This document shows, piece by piece, positions 1-12,823 of a stretch of DNA of 64,000 bases (within the stretch, counting starts at the first letter, position 1; each line of letters begins with the position of its first letter). The position numbers and the translations under genes were made by a program. The notes beneath the pieces are model-generated. The model made no database searches. It was given only the letters and a program-made list of their open reading frames with translations, and was not told where the DNA came from. Origin of the DNA: Incurvaria masculella (Eukaryota; Arthropoda; Insecta; Lepidoptera; Incurvariidae); NCBI GenBank assembly GCA_946894095.1, contig OX335642.1:3793021-3857020 (forward strand), in the 5' to 3' direction.

Positions 1-3000
1 TTATCTTTCCCGTACACCTCGGAATTGAGAGACGAAGCCTTCAGCCCCCGTGAAACTTAGTTTAAGTCGCATGCTTCAGGCGACGCGTAATGTCGGTGTT
101 GCTCAAGGCGCGAGTCTAGCGCCCGGTCATTTTCCTACAGATACGCCGTGCAGCGACACACGACCGCCATTATAGTAATTGCCGGGCGCGCGGCTGCGTT
201 TGCATGAAAACGACGTGTTTGCGCAACCGCGTGTGTCCCTTCCTGCTAGTTGAAAACTATGACATAACGATGTGACAGTGACGGCAAATCTTAAGGCACA
301 TGCGTCTCTTAAATTGGAATTCGTTTGTGTAAAGCTGTTAGCTGTAAGGTTCCCTTTTTGCATCATTAGCGTTTTTAACTAGATATTATTTTGTGAGTGT
401 CAAGTATCTGTACAAAACTTCATAGCTGCACGACCAAATGAACTGTCCATTTTCTAGAACTGAAGCAATAGATCCATCAGAAGCGATGGCGGGATTTCCA
501 GTTGGCAATCGCCGTGACCTTGGAGGTGTCAACCGTCCATTGGAGCGCGCAGAACTGCCGGTATTAGCGTAGCCCTCGAACTCCTGCGCCGATGCGACCA
601 CAATGGAGCGCATTGCCGCCGCTAAGTGGACGGACGTGTGCGAACAGCTCGCGGCGAGCTACGATGCGCGTAGAGCCGCCTTGCTAACTGCAGTTCGGTA
701 CTGCGATTTGCACACCAAACCCATGGCAAACGCAGTCGCAATTGTGCACGCAATATCAACTCAAATATTTTCGTTGCCTAATCGTGGCTTATAAGCAACA
801 TAATTATTACAATGATCAGTACCAATAATTAAACAAGTGCTCAAATTTTGGTATATTGATTGTTATTCTATATTTTTACATCATCCAAATTACTAGCTAA
901 TAAACATAAAATTTATGGTTTGGACCGACCTGATTTAATGTTTTTATGTGGACCGGCGCAGATGACAGCGACTAAGTGGAAAGATTATACGCTGCCAAAA
1001 TCACCTTGTGAGCGGGTTCCATGCCGGTTTATAGGTGGGCAGGGAGTTTACTAACCCTGCGTATTTTGAGAAAACGTATCCCATAACACATAATTAAGCA
1101 GCCCGGGTAGGTAAGGCCGGCGCGCCGCCGTCACATTGGGCAGTAGCAATGCAGTTTTAATTAAATACTGTGCCCTGTCTAGCGTTCGTGTGCAAGTCTA
1201 TCGGGCGATTCTAAAAATATTGACGCTTGAATCGCTACCGGACAAATAAATCTGCATTTTGCCAACGGGAGTTCCGTCCGCAGCCGCGATCACTCCTAAT
1301 GCGATGTGGTTAAAAGTTTCTCGAATCTTCTGTACGTTACCGCTGATAATCGCTTCAGTCAGGGGACTATAATATGGTTTTCTAGTTTTTGTGTGAAGCG
1401 TTCAGTTAAAAGTTTTGCTGCCAATTGTAAAAATATTTATATAATTTCTCAACATGGCTCGATGATGGTGGATTTCATGCTATGCAAAGCCTCTTGGTCA
1501 AAAAAGTCTAATCAGATCAGTGATGTCTGCAACATTCGATCATAAATAAAATTCATCAAAATCAAAATAAAAGTAGTTTTGAAAATTCATTGATACATAA
1601 TGTGAATCAACTAATCGAGAAAATATGTTGGGTTCATCACGCTATTGGGCCGAAATAGATTTAGGCAACGTAACTTTTGGGTCTCACATCGTTATTACTT
1701 ATTTACGGAGCCTGAAAGTTTTTCCGATTCCACGAAGTCGCTGCCCCCGCCCGCTCGAACTCGCCCCGAGTACAACTCTTCGTTCGTTTCGGGTTCGCGA
1801 ATCCGAATTGTTGTCGCTGGCTCCAACGAATCATTTTCGATCTCTTGAACAGTACGAACGTCACTTGGACTGACGTATTACTTCAAACGAATTTATTTGA
1901 TATCTGCTTCGGCAGTCAACGCGAACTCGATAAAAAAATGAATGGATGAGAAAATGGTGGTCAGGCTAGGCGTAACTTGTACGTTTTCTTGCCTCACTCG
2001 AAACACTATCCACTAGATCATTCGTTTGAGCTATGTTTATTTGGTTAAAAGTAAGGTTTTTAGATGCTTACTGTTCCATTTTTGTATTCTTTTATATGTT
2101 TTTTATGCGTTTTCGTAATCGGTAGGTGAAAATTCAGAAACATGAAATATACTCATTGTTAGAAGAGAAACATCGCAAAAACCGGTGTATTTTTTTGCTG
2201 TCTTATAATCGCATTTATTTATATAGTACGCATTAATTTGACGTGATCAATTTGTATTAGGACGACAAAAAATCAGAATTTCTGTATGTCTAATAGGATT
2301 TTTTTTTTTTATAATAAGGTCTATCTGTCCCTGAAGTGCCTCCAACCTCTCCCAAAATATCCTGTATACGGACATCTATCTCGATAAAATAAAGCTGATT
2401 TTAGCAAAATGTTGGATCATCTACTGATTCTTCTTTAATTATTGTTATAATTTATAACTTTGGTCATTATAAATGTAGTGGGCTTCATTTTAGTTCTCAT
2501 GTTGTGTATTTTATTACGTCCCTAAACCCATTTCACTTAAAAGGTCCTGAGAAGTTATTTAATCCAGAAAGTGGACCGAGATGCCTTTTGTCGTTTCCGA
2601 CATCCCAACTCATATTAGGCGCGTTATGCGAGTGAACTGTTGGAGGTCCAATGTTGACGTCAGCCTTTCTTCTCGCATCGCCGAAGACGACTGCCGTCGC
2701 GGGATAAGTGGAGAGATTTGCTAGAGAGAAGAAGGGTTTTTGGTTTCCGGTCGAGCGAGAAGACGGCGAATCTCCGAAGCATATTTCAGCGTCGTTACCC
2801 GAGTCCTAATACGATTTCTATTGAGAGGTTGGCTTTTATCTCATTCTTATAAAGGATTGAGACGTTTCGACTATTACAGATTGTCTGTGTGTGACGGACG
2901 GTCCGAAACGACGCACTTTGCGCGAAAGATTTACTTGCTGGTTCAATACCAGACTTGCACTATATTTATTAAGTCGTTCTTTATTAAGCTTTCTTTAATT

Positions 3001-3240
3001 AATGTATCATCGCTTCACGACGATTCTTCTTACATATCACATTCATTGACGGACCAATTCTTAGCTCTGACGCGAGACTGTTCAGATGAAACACAAATTC
3101 CACCACTGATTCACGATCTGTTTCGGTGCCGAATGTGCGCTCTCCGATAGCAGATATCAAAATATTGTGCCAATGGATAAATTTCCCAGTATCTTCTATT
3201 TACGTAACATCCCTCATCTCGAGCAGTAAACATCCTTACG
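1..3240. other. No gene recognised
   Basis: AT-rich sequence with short open frames on both strands. None has a family motif or a convincing splice context. The best of the small frames is an ATG frame at 603-794 whose 63 residues begin MERIAAAKWTDVCEQL; it has a fair start context but no recognisable domain, so it is not called. A run of T lies near 2300. I see no repeat family here that recurs elsewhere in the window. Confidence 0.5.
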
Positions 3241-3355
3241 CTGACGAGGCGCAGGTGTCGGTTGCCGACTGCGCCTGCGTCTCCTCAGCTCTAACCAGAC
3301 ATCGGAGGTCGAGTGGATCTACTATTTTGGGACCTTATTTAATCGTTTCATCAAT

Positions 3356-3466
3356 ATGAGAGCCATTATTGCTGAAAAGCAAATCCAAGCCCTCAAAGCA
3401 AAACCTGATTCCGTCAATGACATTGCACGCAAGTTCAATCAACTGACATGTACGCGTTTACTGTAA
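3356..3466 (+). other. Short coding-like stretch, unrecognised
   Basis: An ATG at 3356 opens a 36-residue frame reading MRAIIAEKQIQALKAKPDSV and then NDIARKFNQL before a TAA. The charged, heptad-like composition looks more like protein than its surroundings, and the frame is open upstream to a TGA at 3242. It has no family signature and no clear splice donor. It could be a decayed exon, a transposon fragment or chance. Confidence 0.15.
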
Positions 3467-3595
3467 ATCTGACATTCACCGTACCTGCTATCGGAAAGAA
3501 AATACCGTACAATCTGTTTCTATTTTGGTTTCCGTCTATTTATATTCGCTGACGTCAATACAAATCAAACAATTATCTCTCTTTATTCTTGAAAA

Positions 3596-3871
3596 ATGTA
3601 CCTAATGCTACATTCGATTTGTGCTTTCAACCTGGTGGCCGTCTATAACTTGCGTGTTTCTTGGCTTGGCATTGCTAAAAATAATATGAACTGGGGTCAC
3701 GTCTTCTTCGACGAATCAATACTCAATGCGTACAAATTCAATATTCAGAAACGAAATGGTACAATTTCACTGCTCCCTTTGTGGTTGAAATTAAATTTTA
3801 TTTCCATTGCCTTTTTGTTATTTAGTGTGCGAAAGGAACACGAAGGTATTGTGATAACTTTGAAAAATTGA
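3596..3871 (+). pseudogene. Possible Tc1/mariner-type transposase relic
   Basis: An open frame of 91 residues contains NWGHVFFDES about 33-42 residues in. This resembles the W-x2-V-x-F-x-DE-S block around the second catalytic aspartate of Tc1-like DDE transposases, usually followed by a phenylalanine-asparagine-leucine segment; here 'LNAYKFN' follows. No first catalytic aspartate, no DNA-binding domain and no terminal repeats were found around it. If real it is a small eroded fragment. The match is to one short motif only, so chance is possible. Confidence 0.22.
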
Positions 3872-4286
3872 AGCGAAGCGCTAATCAATCCCCTCGCAGA
3901 GAGCTAAACTAGATAGTTCCTTATTAGAGCAAACATATTTACAGTCAGTGATGTGACGAATTCTGTGCAAAATGCTGGTAGTGTTGTGTCACGGATATAT
4001 TTCTTTAGGCTGAGTCATGCACGTAGCCACTGTCCTATTCCACTGTAATAGATAATGATGTTAGCCGTCAAACTGCTATTATTGCTACTATTCATAACTT
4101 GGTATTTTCCTTCAAACTTTAATTGACAAAGCGACTGGCTCAAAATTGTTTAAATTATTTTCCGCGCCAAACTGCACTGCAACTTAAATACATGCAATAT
4201 TATGTATCATATTTTTTTTATATACCTGTACCTTTTTTAACACCACACTTTTGAGACGCTTATTATCCGTCTCAACTTGTTGAATT

Positions 4287-4319
4287 GAAATATTACAGGG
4301 AAGCCCTCTGTAATATTTC
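4287..4319. repeat. 12-bp perfect hairpin
   Basis: GAAATATTACAG at 4287-4298 is matched by its reverse complement at 4308-4319 with a 9-base loop. No U-rich tail or adjacent gene gives it a role. Confidence 0.5.
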
Positions 4320-4806
4320 TTCTTCCATTATTCCGAGTCTCTTCTGTCGTATTTTTATCATCTCAAAGAAAACAAATAACTCATGACAATGACAGTGGGA
4401 GTCGAGAACAGATAAAATCTCGTTATCTGAACCTCACGGCCGAATCGTACGTCGCTTCCTACATCTCGTTGCGGGGCTTCTACTCTTGATTGGAGATACG
4501 AATCTCAATGACGTTGCCTATTTACAACTCTTTTATCTTTCGAAGTCCCACAATAGTTCCTTGTATTTTCGCGTGTAGGTGCACACATTTTGAGCACGTG
4601 GTAGTGACCAGGTTACATACACAGGAAAGACATATATGCCTCCTCCACCTATACTCGTTAAGGTCACGAGAGTTGTAAGAACTGAACAATGATAATTCGA
4701 TTTCTGTGTGATGGTATTGACGTGTCCACCAGTAACTGAAATGCTCCCCCCCCCCACACTCGCGCAAATCATCTTAGTATTTTTTATTCCCGTGTCAATT
4801 ACTTTT

Positions 4807-5102
4807 TAGGGTGAAAACGGAACCCTATTACTAAGCCTCCGCTGTCCGTCCGTCCGTCCGTCCGTCCGTCCGTCTGTCCGTCTGTCACAGGGCTGTATCT
4901 CATGAACCGTAACAGGTAGGAAGCTGAAATTTTCACAGATTATGTATTTATTTTGCCGCTATAACAACAAATAGGTAACATTATAAAATAATAATAATTA
5001 AAGGGGGGCCATACAAAAAACGTGTTTTTTTTTTTTTTCAAATATTGTGCGATTGTACGGAACCCTTCGTATGCGAGTCCGACTCGCACTTGGCCGGTTT
5101 TT
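4807..5102 (+). repeat. Interspersed repeat family A, copy 1
   Basis: Shares its layout with copies at 12824, 14951 and 35255: a GAAAACGGAACCCTATTACT block, a (CCGT)n microsatellite (4845-4880), 'gggctgtatctcatgaaccg', an AT-rich middle with 'ccgctataacaacaaatag', then 'tacggaaccctt' and a tail. The tail holds a small hairpin, GCGAGTCCGACTCGC (5073-5087), and ends ACTTGGCCGGTTTTT. The first bases of the usual left end are missing here. All four copies in this window point the same way. It is non-coding and non-autonomous. Confidence 0.8.
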
Positions 5103-5103
5103 C

Positions 5104-8100
5104 TAAAACATATTCCACTTTTTTATTGCTTAACTTCTTGTAAATTCATTTTAAGATTTTCTGTTCATCACGCCGCATCATGCCAACAAAATACTTTTGT
5201 ACTTGCCATCTATTGCAACCTCTTATGCAATATTTTACTGACATTCGGCTATCGTAAAGGGCACACGCCACTAGGCGAGTATTGAGCGTAGTGTAAAATG
5301 TAACAGTTTATTGCACCTACGGGTACTATCTTGTCACAGTAATTCTGAAGAGACGGTGCCGCAATATCATTGCATTTTTATAGGTTCCATGTCCTATCCT
5401 GACGGCAGCACCGTGATGTAGGCTAACTTTATGTGCTGTTATAGCGGTATAGTAAAACATTTCAAAATTTGCTTCATCTATTTGCTCCGCCGATTAAAGG
5501 ATGCAACCAAACTTTCGACCAATCGTTTACTAAATCGTGCAACTGTTTCAAGCTCTACAGTGTTTCATTTGATTGTACCAAACTTTGCCTTCTGTCTTTT
5601 CGCATCCAACTCTGATAGCTACGTGAGGACTTTTTGTTTTACCATGCAAATTTGTCACCTTTTGTACCTCGCTTCTTAAATCTCCTTCGCTATCATTGTG
5701 ATACGCTAACATAACAATAGTCCTGCAATACACCACTGCATACAATCCGTGGCTTTACGTTTGTCGTTCGCGGCGGCGTAGGAAATGGATGTGTTTAGGT
5801 GTCTAATTGGATGTTTGGTGTGTCGCAGCGGATGCGCACAGCTGTTTATCTGCCGATGAATCGGTACGTTGAACCGCGATTTCCACCTAAATCCCGCCTG
5901 CCACAACGTCGATAGCGAATTTAATTTCTTCATTAGGAATTTAGACGCTGCTCTAAATCGAATTTACTGTAAAGGCCGCGGTAACCAGTTGGTCGTCTAT
6001 GATGACGATGACTATATATCTTTGGTATGTAACATAATGTCAAACTAATGTTTTCTAATCGTGTGTACGAAACTAATAATAGATTAACAATCAATTTACT
6101 TGAGTCGTTAACTATGTTACAACTTGTATTTGTATCTAGTCTCAGCGCTATAGTGATTAGTGAATTATTTTACTCTGTGGTAGATGTGTTATTAACTAGA
6201 TTGCAGCTCCTATAAATGGTTGAGGCTTTCTTAATTTTAAAGTTAATAGGACCTTGAACACCTTGTGACAGAGGGGACACGCGATATTAAAACAATCCTT
6301 TGCGAAAACATCGTTTTATGAGTATTTTAACCGGCTTAAAAAAAAGGAGAATGTTTTCAATTCGTCGAAATCTTTTTTTTTTCCTCAGAAATTTTGGCTG
6401 CTTCATTCGCAAGTATCTTACTAAATTGCGTGCCTTAAGGAGTTGCGTGCGCCCTTACTTATAAGATAAATATAACTGTAAGCAATCTTCGCAATGCTCA
6501 CACCGTAACGACCAATGAAAACTCCACAAATTTACATCGTAACTGAAAATTGACATCAAAGTCGACTTCCGCAACATCAATGTAAGACTTTTGCTGCGAC
6601 GAAGCTCGGACCAATTTGTTGCGAGGCGTGAATACATTTCCGCCTTAGTTTTGCCTCCTTAGTTTTGCTTGGACGATTCTTCCTTACTTGGACAACCTCT
6701 CCTTAGCAGTGTAAGGGCTGATTGACAAGGCCGCCCTGACCCATCATCTTTGGTTTAGGGTCAGTTATTAAGACAGTTAACGTTATCGGATTAGGAGATG
6801 GTTTTATGCAAATTCTACTTCCCTTCCCTGTTTATTTCACTCCCAATGACCGACAATGACCGCCAATGACCGCAAAGGGAGACGCTGTTCCCATTGAACG
6901 CCTGTAAAAACGTCCAGTGAGGACCATACCCCTCCACATAAAGCTCTGGTACTCTTTATTGTGAATGCCACTGGGACGCTGTCAGCTTCCTATTTTCGAG
7001 ATATGTACCGGAGCTGTAATACACCTTACCTCTCGCAGCCGGAGCTGCTAACGGTTTAATCCTAGTTTGACTGCAATATCTCCAGTATGGCACCGGAGTT
7101 GTTCTACTATGAACTCACCTGTTCAAAGTTATCGGAACGATACGAGAAGGTTGCGTCGCTCGGGCGATCATTCACTTCTTCGCGTTAAATTTTCGACAAA
7201 CGCGCACTTCTCGAGGACATAAGAGCCACCTCCATTATCCAATCGGCGGCTCTGTCGGCGCCAATTACACTCCCGCTGTGGCACCATGTAAGTGTACATT
7301 CATGAGCATACATACGACTTATTAGATTGTCAATTCAGGGTTTGCGAACGTCTTGTCACGGTCGTATTTCCCGTTATTTGTTAGGACTATTCCAGTCAGC
7401 GAGGTTGGAAGGGCGAGAGCAGCGATCGAAAGTAATTCGTATGGCAGCGGCAACGTAGTCGCGAATCCAACACGCCTAACTATACTGTACTCTGCTCGAT
7501 TACCGGTTGTGGTTATCGAATGTTTGTTTCATTAAGGCAGGACGCTACCTGTGGTGTTTTTACGTGATCTTACGTGTCGTTGGAACTCTAGAAAATCATT
7601 AGTATGCTAATTCGTAACCAACTGACTCGCCGACGACGCTGAAAATGTTATGTGTAAAAGTGGCTACGCCTCCGCCGCCGCCCCCATGCAAACTAGTTTC
7701 GGTTTCTACTCATTTCCTTCCATCCTCGCTGTAGATAACGACAAATACATGAGCACACGGAAATTAAAATGTCACTCACATCATTAGAAAACTAGCTTCG
7801 GTAATCGGAACCCCTCGAGACAATGTCAGGATCACTTTCTCCGGGATAAAATCTAACAAGCCTGAATCCTATTTAGTTAAGTTTCATCGAAATCGGTTCA
7901 GCCGTTATTGCGTGATTTAATATGAAATATGAAAACTTTCAGAACAATGATCAGAAAATAAAGGTCAATGAATTAACAACACGGTACTTTTATCTGATCA
8001 AGGAGAGAAATATTTTCCCCCATCAACAACACTGTTAGCGTTTAAGTAAACTAAGCGGTGTTAGTCCGGTAGTTAGATAGTCGCAGCAGCTATGTCCGTA
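5104..8100. other. No gene recognised; scattered repeat fragments
   Basis: No supported gene. A fragment of the 'aaaaggaggaggttctcaat' family lies at 6335-6385. Three near-identical decamers (caatgaccgc type) sit at 6847-6876. The stretch 7880-7930 has the 'catcgaaatcggttcagccg' signature common in insect transposon ends. Confidence 0.5.
6335..6385 (+). repeat. Fragment of AAAAGGAGGAGGTTCTCAAT family
   Basis: 'ccggcttaaaaaaaaggaga' followed by 'caattcgtcgaaatc' and a T run. The same short module occurs at 42495 on this strand and at 57985 on the opposite strand. It is probably a transposon end of unknown type. Confidence 0.55.
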
Positions 8101-8104
8101 TTTT

Positions 8105-8185
8105 ATATCCAGTGCAATATAAGGAAGGTCCTGGCATGGAGCAGCTTCCATGTGGTATGTGGGGCTAATGTCATGAACATGTCAT
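8105..8185 (+). repeat. SINE fragment (plus orientation)
   Basis: The 'aggaaggtcctggcatgg' and 'tgtggggctaatgtcatga' blocks match the reverse complement of the SINE body seen at 34270 and 52797. Only the part near the 3' end remains; no A or B box is present. Confidence 0.6.
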
Positions 8186-8205
8186 GAAAGTTGGTTTGGT
8201 ATTAG

Positions 8206-8611
8206 TTATACATGTTCAGTTCTGTGAAATATGTCACTGACACAGAAGCCACAATGGAGGTATCGCCAAGTAAAGCGCCCGTTTTCCCAGCGATCGCCGG
8301 AGATGGGAGACGCTACCCCGTCAGATCCCGCGCCTCCGCACCGACACCCGCAGCCATGTGGTTTCGCCCAGCATGTGGAAATATTGGTCACACAAGTCAC
8401 GCGACATCGCACTCCTGGCGAGTGCAGCTTGCGAGGGTGCAGAGCGGTGTCGTCGCGTGTTGCGACACGGCGCGGTCGCGTCCGTGTGTTCTTGCCGGTC
8501 CGGCGCGCAACGCGGCCGCTCGCTCGACCCTCTAAAGTTGCGGCCAATTTGACATTACGTGACTGCCAAGTCGCAAACTACAGAGTGCTCTCGGTACAGT
8601 GTCCACGCTAG
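8206..8611. other. GC-rich patch with overlapping open frames, not called
   Basis: The base composition rises sharply over about 350 bp, and frames of 107-126 residues are open on both strands at once. This is expected of GC-rich DNA with few stop codons. No frame shows a domain, and the predicted peptides are arginine/alanine-rich. It could be a promoter-type CpG patch. Confidence 0.3.
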
Positions 8612-8687
8612 ATTTGCTTTGTCAATGACGCTAGCGCTCGTGGAAATTGTATAGGGCCCTTGTTCAATCAGTCGAAAACGGAACATA

Positions 8688-8800
8688 TCTTAATCTATAA
8701 AATTCACGTGTCACTGTGTTGGTATAGTATAGACTAATCTCCGAAATCGTCCAACCGATTTCAATGAAATTTCGTGATTGTATATGATTGGTTTTAGCTT
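8688..8800. repeat. Transposon-end-like sequence
   Basis: 'ccaaccgatttcaatgaaat' next to 'aaaattcacgtgtcactgtg' resembles non-coding ends of insect DNA transposons. The assignment rests on general resemblance only. Confidence 0.3.
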
Positions 8801-8929
8801 AAAATAGCTAAGACGTAGCGATCAGTTAATTCATTCAAAATGCTATGTGTGCAACGTGCTATACGTACAAGCGATTGGTCAATCCGGCTTCAAACGGGAA
8901 AATGCATTCCCATGCTTTGATTAACATCC

Positions 8930-10865
8930 GGAAGAAAAGACCGATTTGAAGCGTAAAGGCGAAGAGAAATGCATGCAACCTGTTTCGGGAAAAAATCGAA
9001 CGACCAAAAAAATCATTCAGCCAGTTTCGGTAAAATGTTCGGCGTAAATTCGAAATAGCAAAAAGCCATGCAGCTGGTTCCGGGAAAATAGTCGAGACTC
9101 CTTCAAACGAGCAAATCGAAATATTTTTTCCAAATTTACAAAATTATGGAATATTCTTATCAAGCCGTTTTTTAAAAAAACTAATTCATTTCCCGCACTC
9201 AAAACAAGGTTGTAATAATGCGCGAGATGGCCTAGCTTGGCGGCCGCCGGTCGATTTTACGGTCCGCTTGCGCCGCATGGGCTGTATTGACCTTATTGAG
9301 CCCATAACTGGCAATTGGCGAATGAGATTTGAAGCGTGAAAGGGGGGAGCTAATCTAAATTCGCGCCCGACAAATTGGCCGATGTAAGGGGAGTGTCGGG
9401 GGGGAGTGGTGGGCGGTGATTTGGCAGTCCGGCCGCTCCGACCTCCAGCTCCGATGGGGCGAAAACCGGTACCCTCGCATTTGCATACAAATTGCTGCGA
9501 GCTAACGAAATTAGTTTACCTCATTGTCTCCGTTTGATTTCTAATCGTGATATTGGCACGTTCCTCTTCGATCTATTGTCACTTGATTTGCTTTCAGGGT
9601 TGGACTAATGTTGGAGAAGTCTGCGACTAGCTGTGTTCACAAAATTGTATGCATAGTAGTAAGTCTGTCAGCAAGATCGCAAAGCTACCCAACCAGGTGT
9701 AGCCCGTTCTAGGGTTATCAACGACACAATATTTAACAGCTGCAAGCACAGATTGTCTAATGTTAGCACCCCAGGGATGTGAGACATGCCAATAAGTCTA
9801 CCTATTAGTATATTGATTGCTCCAAATTCAGTTTGTCTTTGCAGATTTAAAGCAGATTATGTATGAAATATAATAACATCATGTTGCTTTAAATTCAGGG
9901 TCTAGATGCCACAATTCCAGTAATCTTAAAAGGTTTTGAAAAAAATCCTCGACGCTGAAAATAAATACTGTCACTGAACGAAGACAATCTGGCCAACTTT
10001 CGCGACCTTCTGAAGTAAGTTGAAAAGTTTCATACGCTTCTGCTTGGGAAATGCGAAAACGATTAGGGCGGCGATACGCAACGCCAGCTTGTTCACTTCA
10101 GAGCAAATTATGTGACCAGATTAAGTTATAATGTCTTCGAGGTCTTGACATGTTTTTGCGTACATTCTGTTGAATGCTATGAATGAAAGGCTAATCGGCA
10201 AGTTCTCCTCGAAAATGGTGTAACTAAACAATGTTCTTCGGAAAAAAATTGTCTGTCTCGGCCTGAATATTGAGTGAAATAAGTGTGATCGTTTTCAGTT
10301 TTACTCTGGCCCAAATTTTATTTTTCACATGAGTCATCGGTATGGTACAGTTCTCCTAAAAATCGGTGGAATTTCTTCCGAGGTTTCCGAGATTCGTTTG
10401 TTACAAGTCATCTGAGCCAGTATCACGTTAACTCGCCGGAGATGTACGTATTATCATGAACTTAAAGCTTGGCTCCATTTATGTCGTAATTCTCAGGCTG
10501 GTTCGCTCATTGGCGTATGGAAGCGCAATGGTGGAGGTGTGGTGGTGAATTGGCAGCATTCGTTCAAGGGCCATCGTTGGAAACGTTCCAGGAGCGGTCA
10601 TTCCCGGTCATCTCTCTTGCGGTTAAGTGTCAGTTCGTGTCATGAGAATTTGAACTCAGACCGCTGATTTTAATCGATCGTCCATTCTCTTAGCATTCGA
10701 ACAAATTGGCATACCAACATTTTATGGGCGCCTTTTTAAGTCTTAACATCTCGAAAACTCCTTTTTAATTATCACTTCATCTGTATCTCCTTTTCCATAC
10801 GTAGTAGATGGTATGTTTAAACCAGCTGGGGTTTTATTGTATTTAATTTAAAACTAGAAGCATCA
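8930..10865. other. No gene recognised
   Basis: Contains three diverged copies of a module with '(a/t)gcagc(c/t)(a/g)gtttc(c/g)gg(g/t)aaaa' at about 8973, 9015 and 9069, a GC-rich patch with G runs at 9340-9420, and otherwise featureless AT-rich sequence. Confidence 0.45.
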
Positions 10866-10869
10866 ATTA

Positions 10870-11030
10870 AAATGTATGTGTTATTTGCATCTTTTTATGT
10901 GTAACTGGACATTACACTCTTCCTGTCATGATTTAGTCCTGCAAACCATATGGGAACTAGGATCTTCCTTATATTGCACGGCTACATTGAAACAAATGAA
11001 AACCATGGCCAACATTCATTGCTGCTTCAT
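10870..11030 (-). repeat. SINE fragment (minus orientation)
   Basis: 'tgtaactggacattacac', 'gggaactaggatcttcctta' and 'attgcacggctacattgaaa' match the SINE body in the same order as at 37165 and 46436. The promoter-bearing head is absent. Confidence 0.6.
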
Positions 11031-11629
11031 CAGAAGAGGGAACTACAGCCTTATAACCTTCGAACTGACCGATCGCTCGAAATCGGTCATAAAGTGATTC
11101 ACAAACGCGTCCTCCTCGAAATGGTATAGTCGAACGAAAAAAAGTGATGCAACCAGCGCCTGCTTGCGTCCGAGATCCCCGAGGTGGCGGAACCGGGGCG
11201 CCGCGTCACGTCCCGCTAGATAACGTGGCGGCGGGCGTGGAACCGCCAGCGAAAGTGATTGGGACACTCCCTCCGACGTTCGAGCTCATTCTACAGTCGG
11301 GGGAGAGGTGAGGTAGGAGACGATCGGTTGGAGAGTCGAGCCTCGAGGTGGCTCGAGCTATTGCACGTCGGGTGTGTAACTCCTGCGCCTGCTTTATTTG
11401 TGTGCTGTCTTGTCCGTCTGTCTGTTCGGTACACGTTATGCAATCCTTTAAACTAACTTCACGATGAGCTAGCTAGTGACTTCAAATTTTAAACATTGAC
11501 GTCACCTTTTTAAAACGGACTAATTGTACCGCAAACCGTAAAACGTGTGAATTCATAATACTTGTAGTAAGTAGTGTACAGAGTTTTTTTTTTGACCCTT
11601 CCTTTCCCCTCCGGAAAGTCAGTGCACAG

Positions 11630-12252
11630 AGTAATAATAATAATAATATAAGCCTTTATTTCAGACAAGTTTACATTGTTATCAAACACAAAATTTAGTT
11701 GACTTTGTCGACATCGATAGCGTTGTCTGTTTGCCCTTTGTTGGCAAAGGCCTCCTCCAAGCTCCTCCATGCTTTTCTATCCCTTGCTGTCCTCGTCCAT
11801 GTGATTCCTGCCTCGGCTCTTATCTCATCCTCCCATCTTTTATAATGTCTCCCTCTTTTCCTTTTGTTGTATTTAGGACACCAATTCATTATGGTTTTGC
11901 TCCATTTTTCCCTTCCTCTGATTGTATGTCCTGTCCATCTCCATTTGAGTTTTTTGGTTTTTACTGTTACATCTTCTATTTTTGTGCGTTTTCTTAGAGA
12001 TGCATTTTTTACTCTGTCGAATTTAGTTTTCCCAAGCATGCTCCTTTCCATTGCAGACTGACAGACTTCTAGTTTTTTTGAGTATGCTTTGGTTAATGCC
12101 CACGTCTGGCATCCATAAGTAAGAACAGGTAGGATGCATGAGTTGTATAGTTTTCTCTTAAAAAACATGTTCGTTTCTCTGTTTTTCATTATTTCTTTAA
12201 GTGACCAAAAGCGTTTGGCAAAAGCAAACCCGTCGTGCAAATAAGTCAGTTT
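11630..12252 (-). pseudogene. RTE-like non-LTR retrotransposon, 5'-truncated 3' end
   Basis: The minus-strand frame from about 12252 down to 11695 encodes the C-terminal part of a reverse transcriptase. It shows the segment ILPVLTYGCQTWALT, then WRWTGHTIRGREKWSK, then RGRHYKRWEDEIRAEAG, and ends WRSLEEAFANKGQTD. This order (YG.ETW-type motif, W.GH, RGR...RW.D, W..LEEA) is typical of the RT tail of RTE-clade and related endonuclease-RT elements. The frame opens after a TAA at 12253-12255 and the N-terminal endonuclease and catalytic RT domains are missing, so it is a dead 5'-truncated copy. A short 3' UTR ends in an (ATT)n run (about 11633-11650), as RTE elements often end in short tandem repeats. 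The frame itself is unbroken over about 185 codons, suggesting a fairly recent insertion. Confidence 0.88.
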
Positions 12253-12823
12253 TTAAAGCATGGTGTAAAAAAAAAAAACTTGCATCATCCCACTTTTCGT
12301 GAGGTTATGCTTTTTCCATAGTCACAGTCGAGTGTAACCAAATTTAATTTGAGCCGCGTTACATATAGATTTTGAGCTGAAATCTGAATTCCTGTGAACG
12401 CGCTTTTACCGGATTAACTCGTGAATAACTGATGAGAATTTGAAGGATACTTGCATTCGTAATATAATAGAACTCTGTATTTCTGGGTCTTTTTTTCCGC
12501 GGCCTTTTTAACAATCCGTTCCTCGCTGAATACGTTAGCATCACGCGATGGGAGCCGAGGTGAAAAGCTTTTATGTATCCCAGTCCGTACTTAATTAAGA
12601 CTTGCTGTCAATGTCGTTTTAGACTGATGTTGGGCTGAATTATTTCCTGGATAATATATTATATGAGTTCACCATACAAACTTTCATTCTCTATTTCATA
12701 TTTCTTATTTATATATTTAAACTTCGAGTTTAATTTTTGCCTCAAAAGTTAGCTTTAGGTCTTTTCTTCAAGGTCCAGACTATCTTTATACCGATAATCA
12801 TCATATTTGGTTCAGCTGTTTTT

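Noticed and set aside
2740..3150. 136-codon frame
   Set aside because: The first codon is TTG, there is no motif, and the composition gives no coding signal.
8206..8611. 107-126 codon frames on both strands
   Set aside because: Same reason: GC-rich composition, no family signature.
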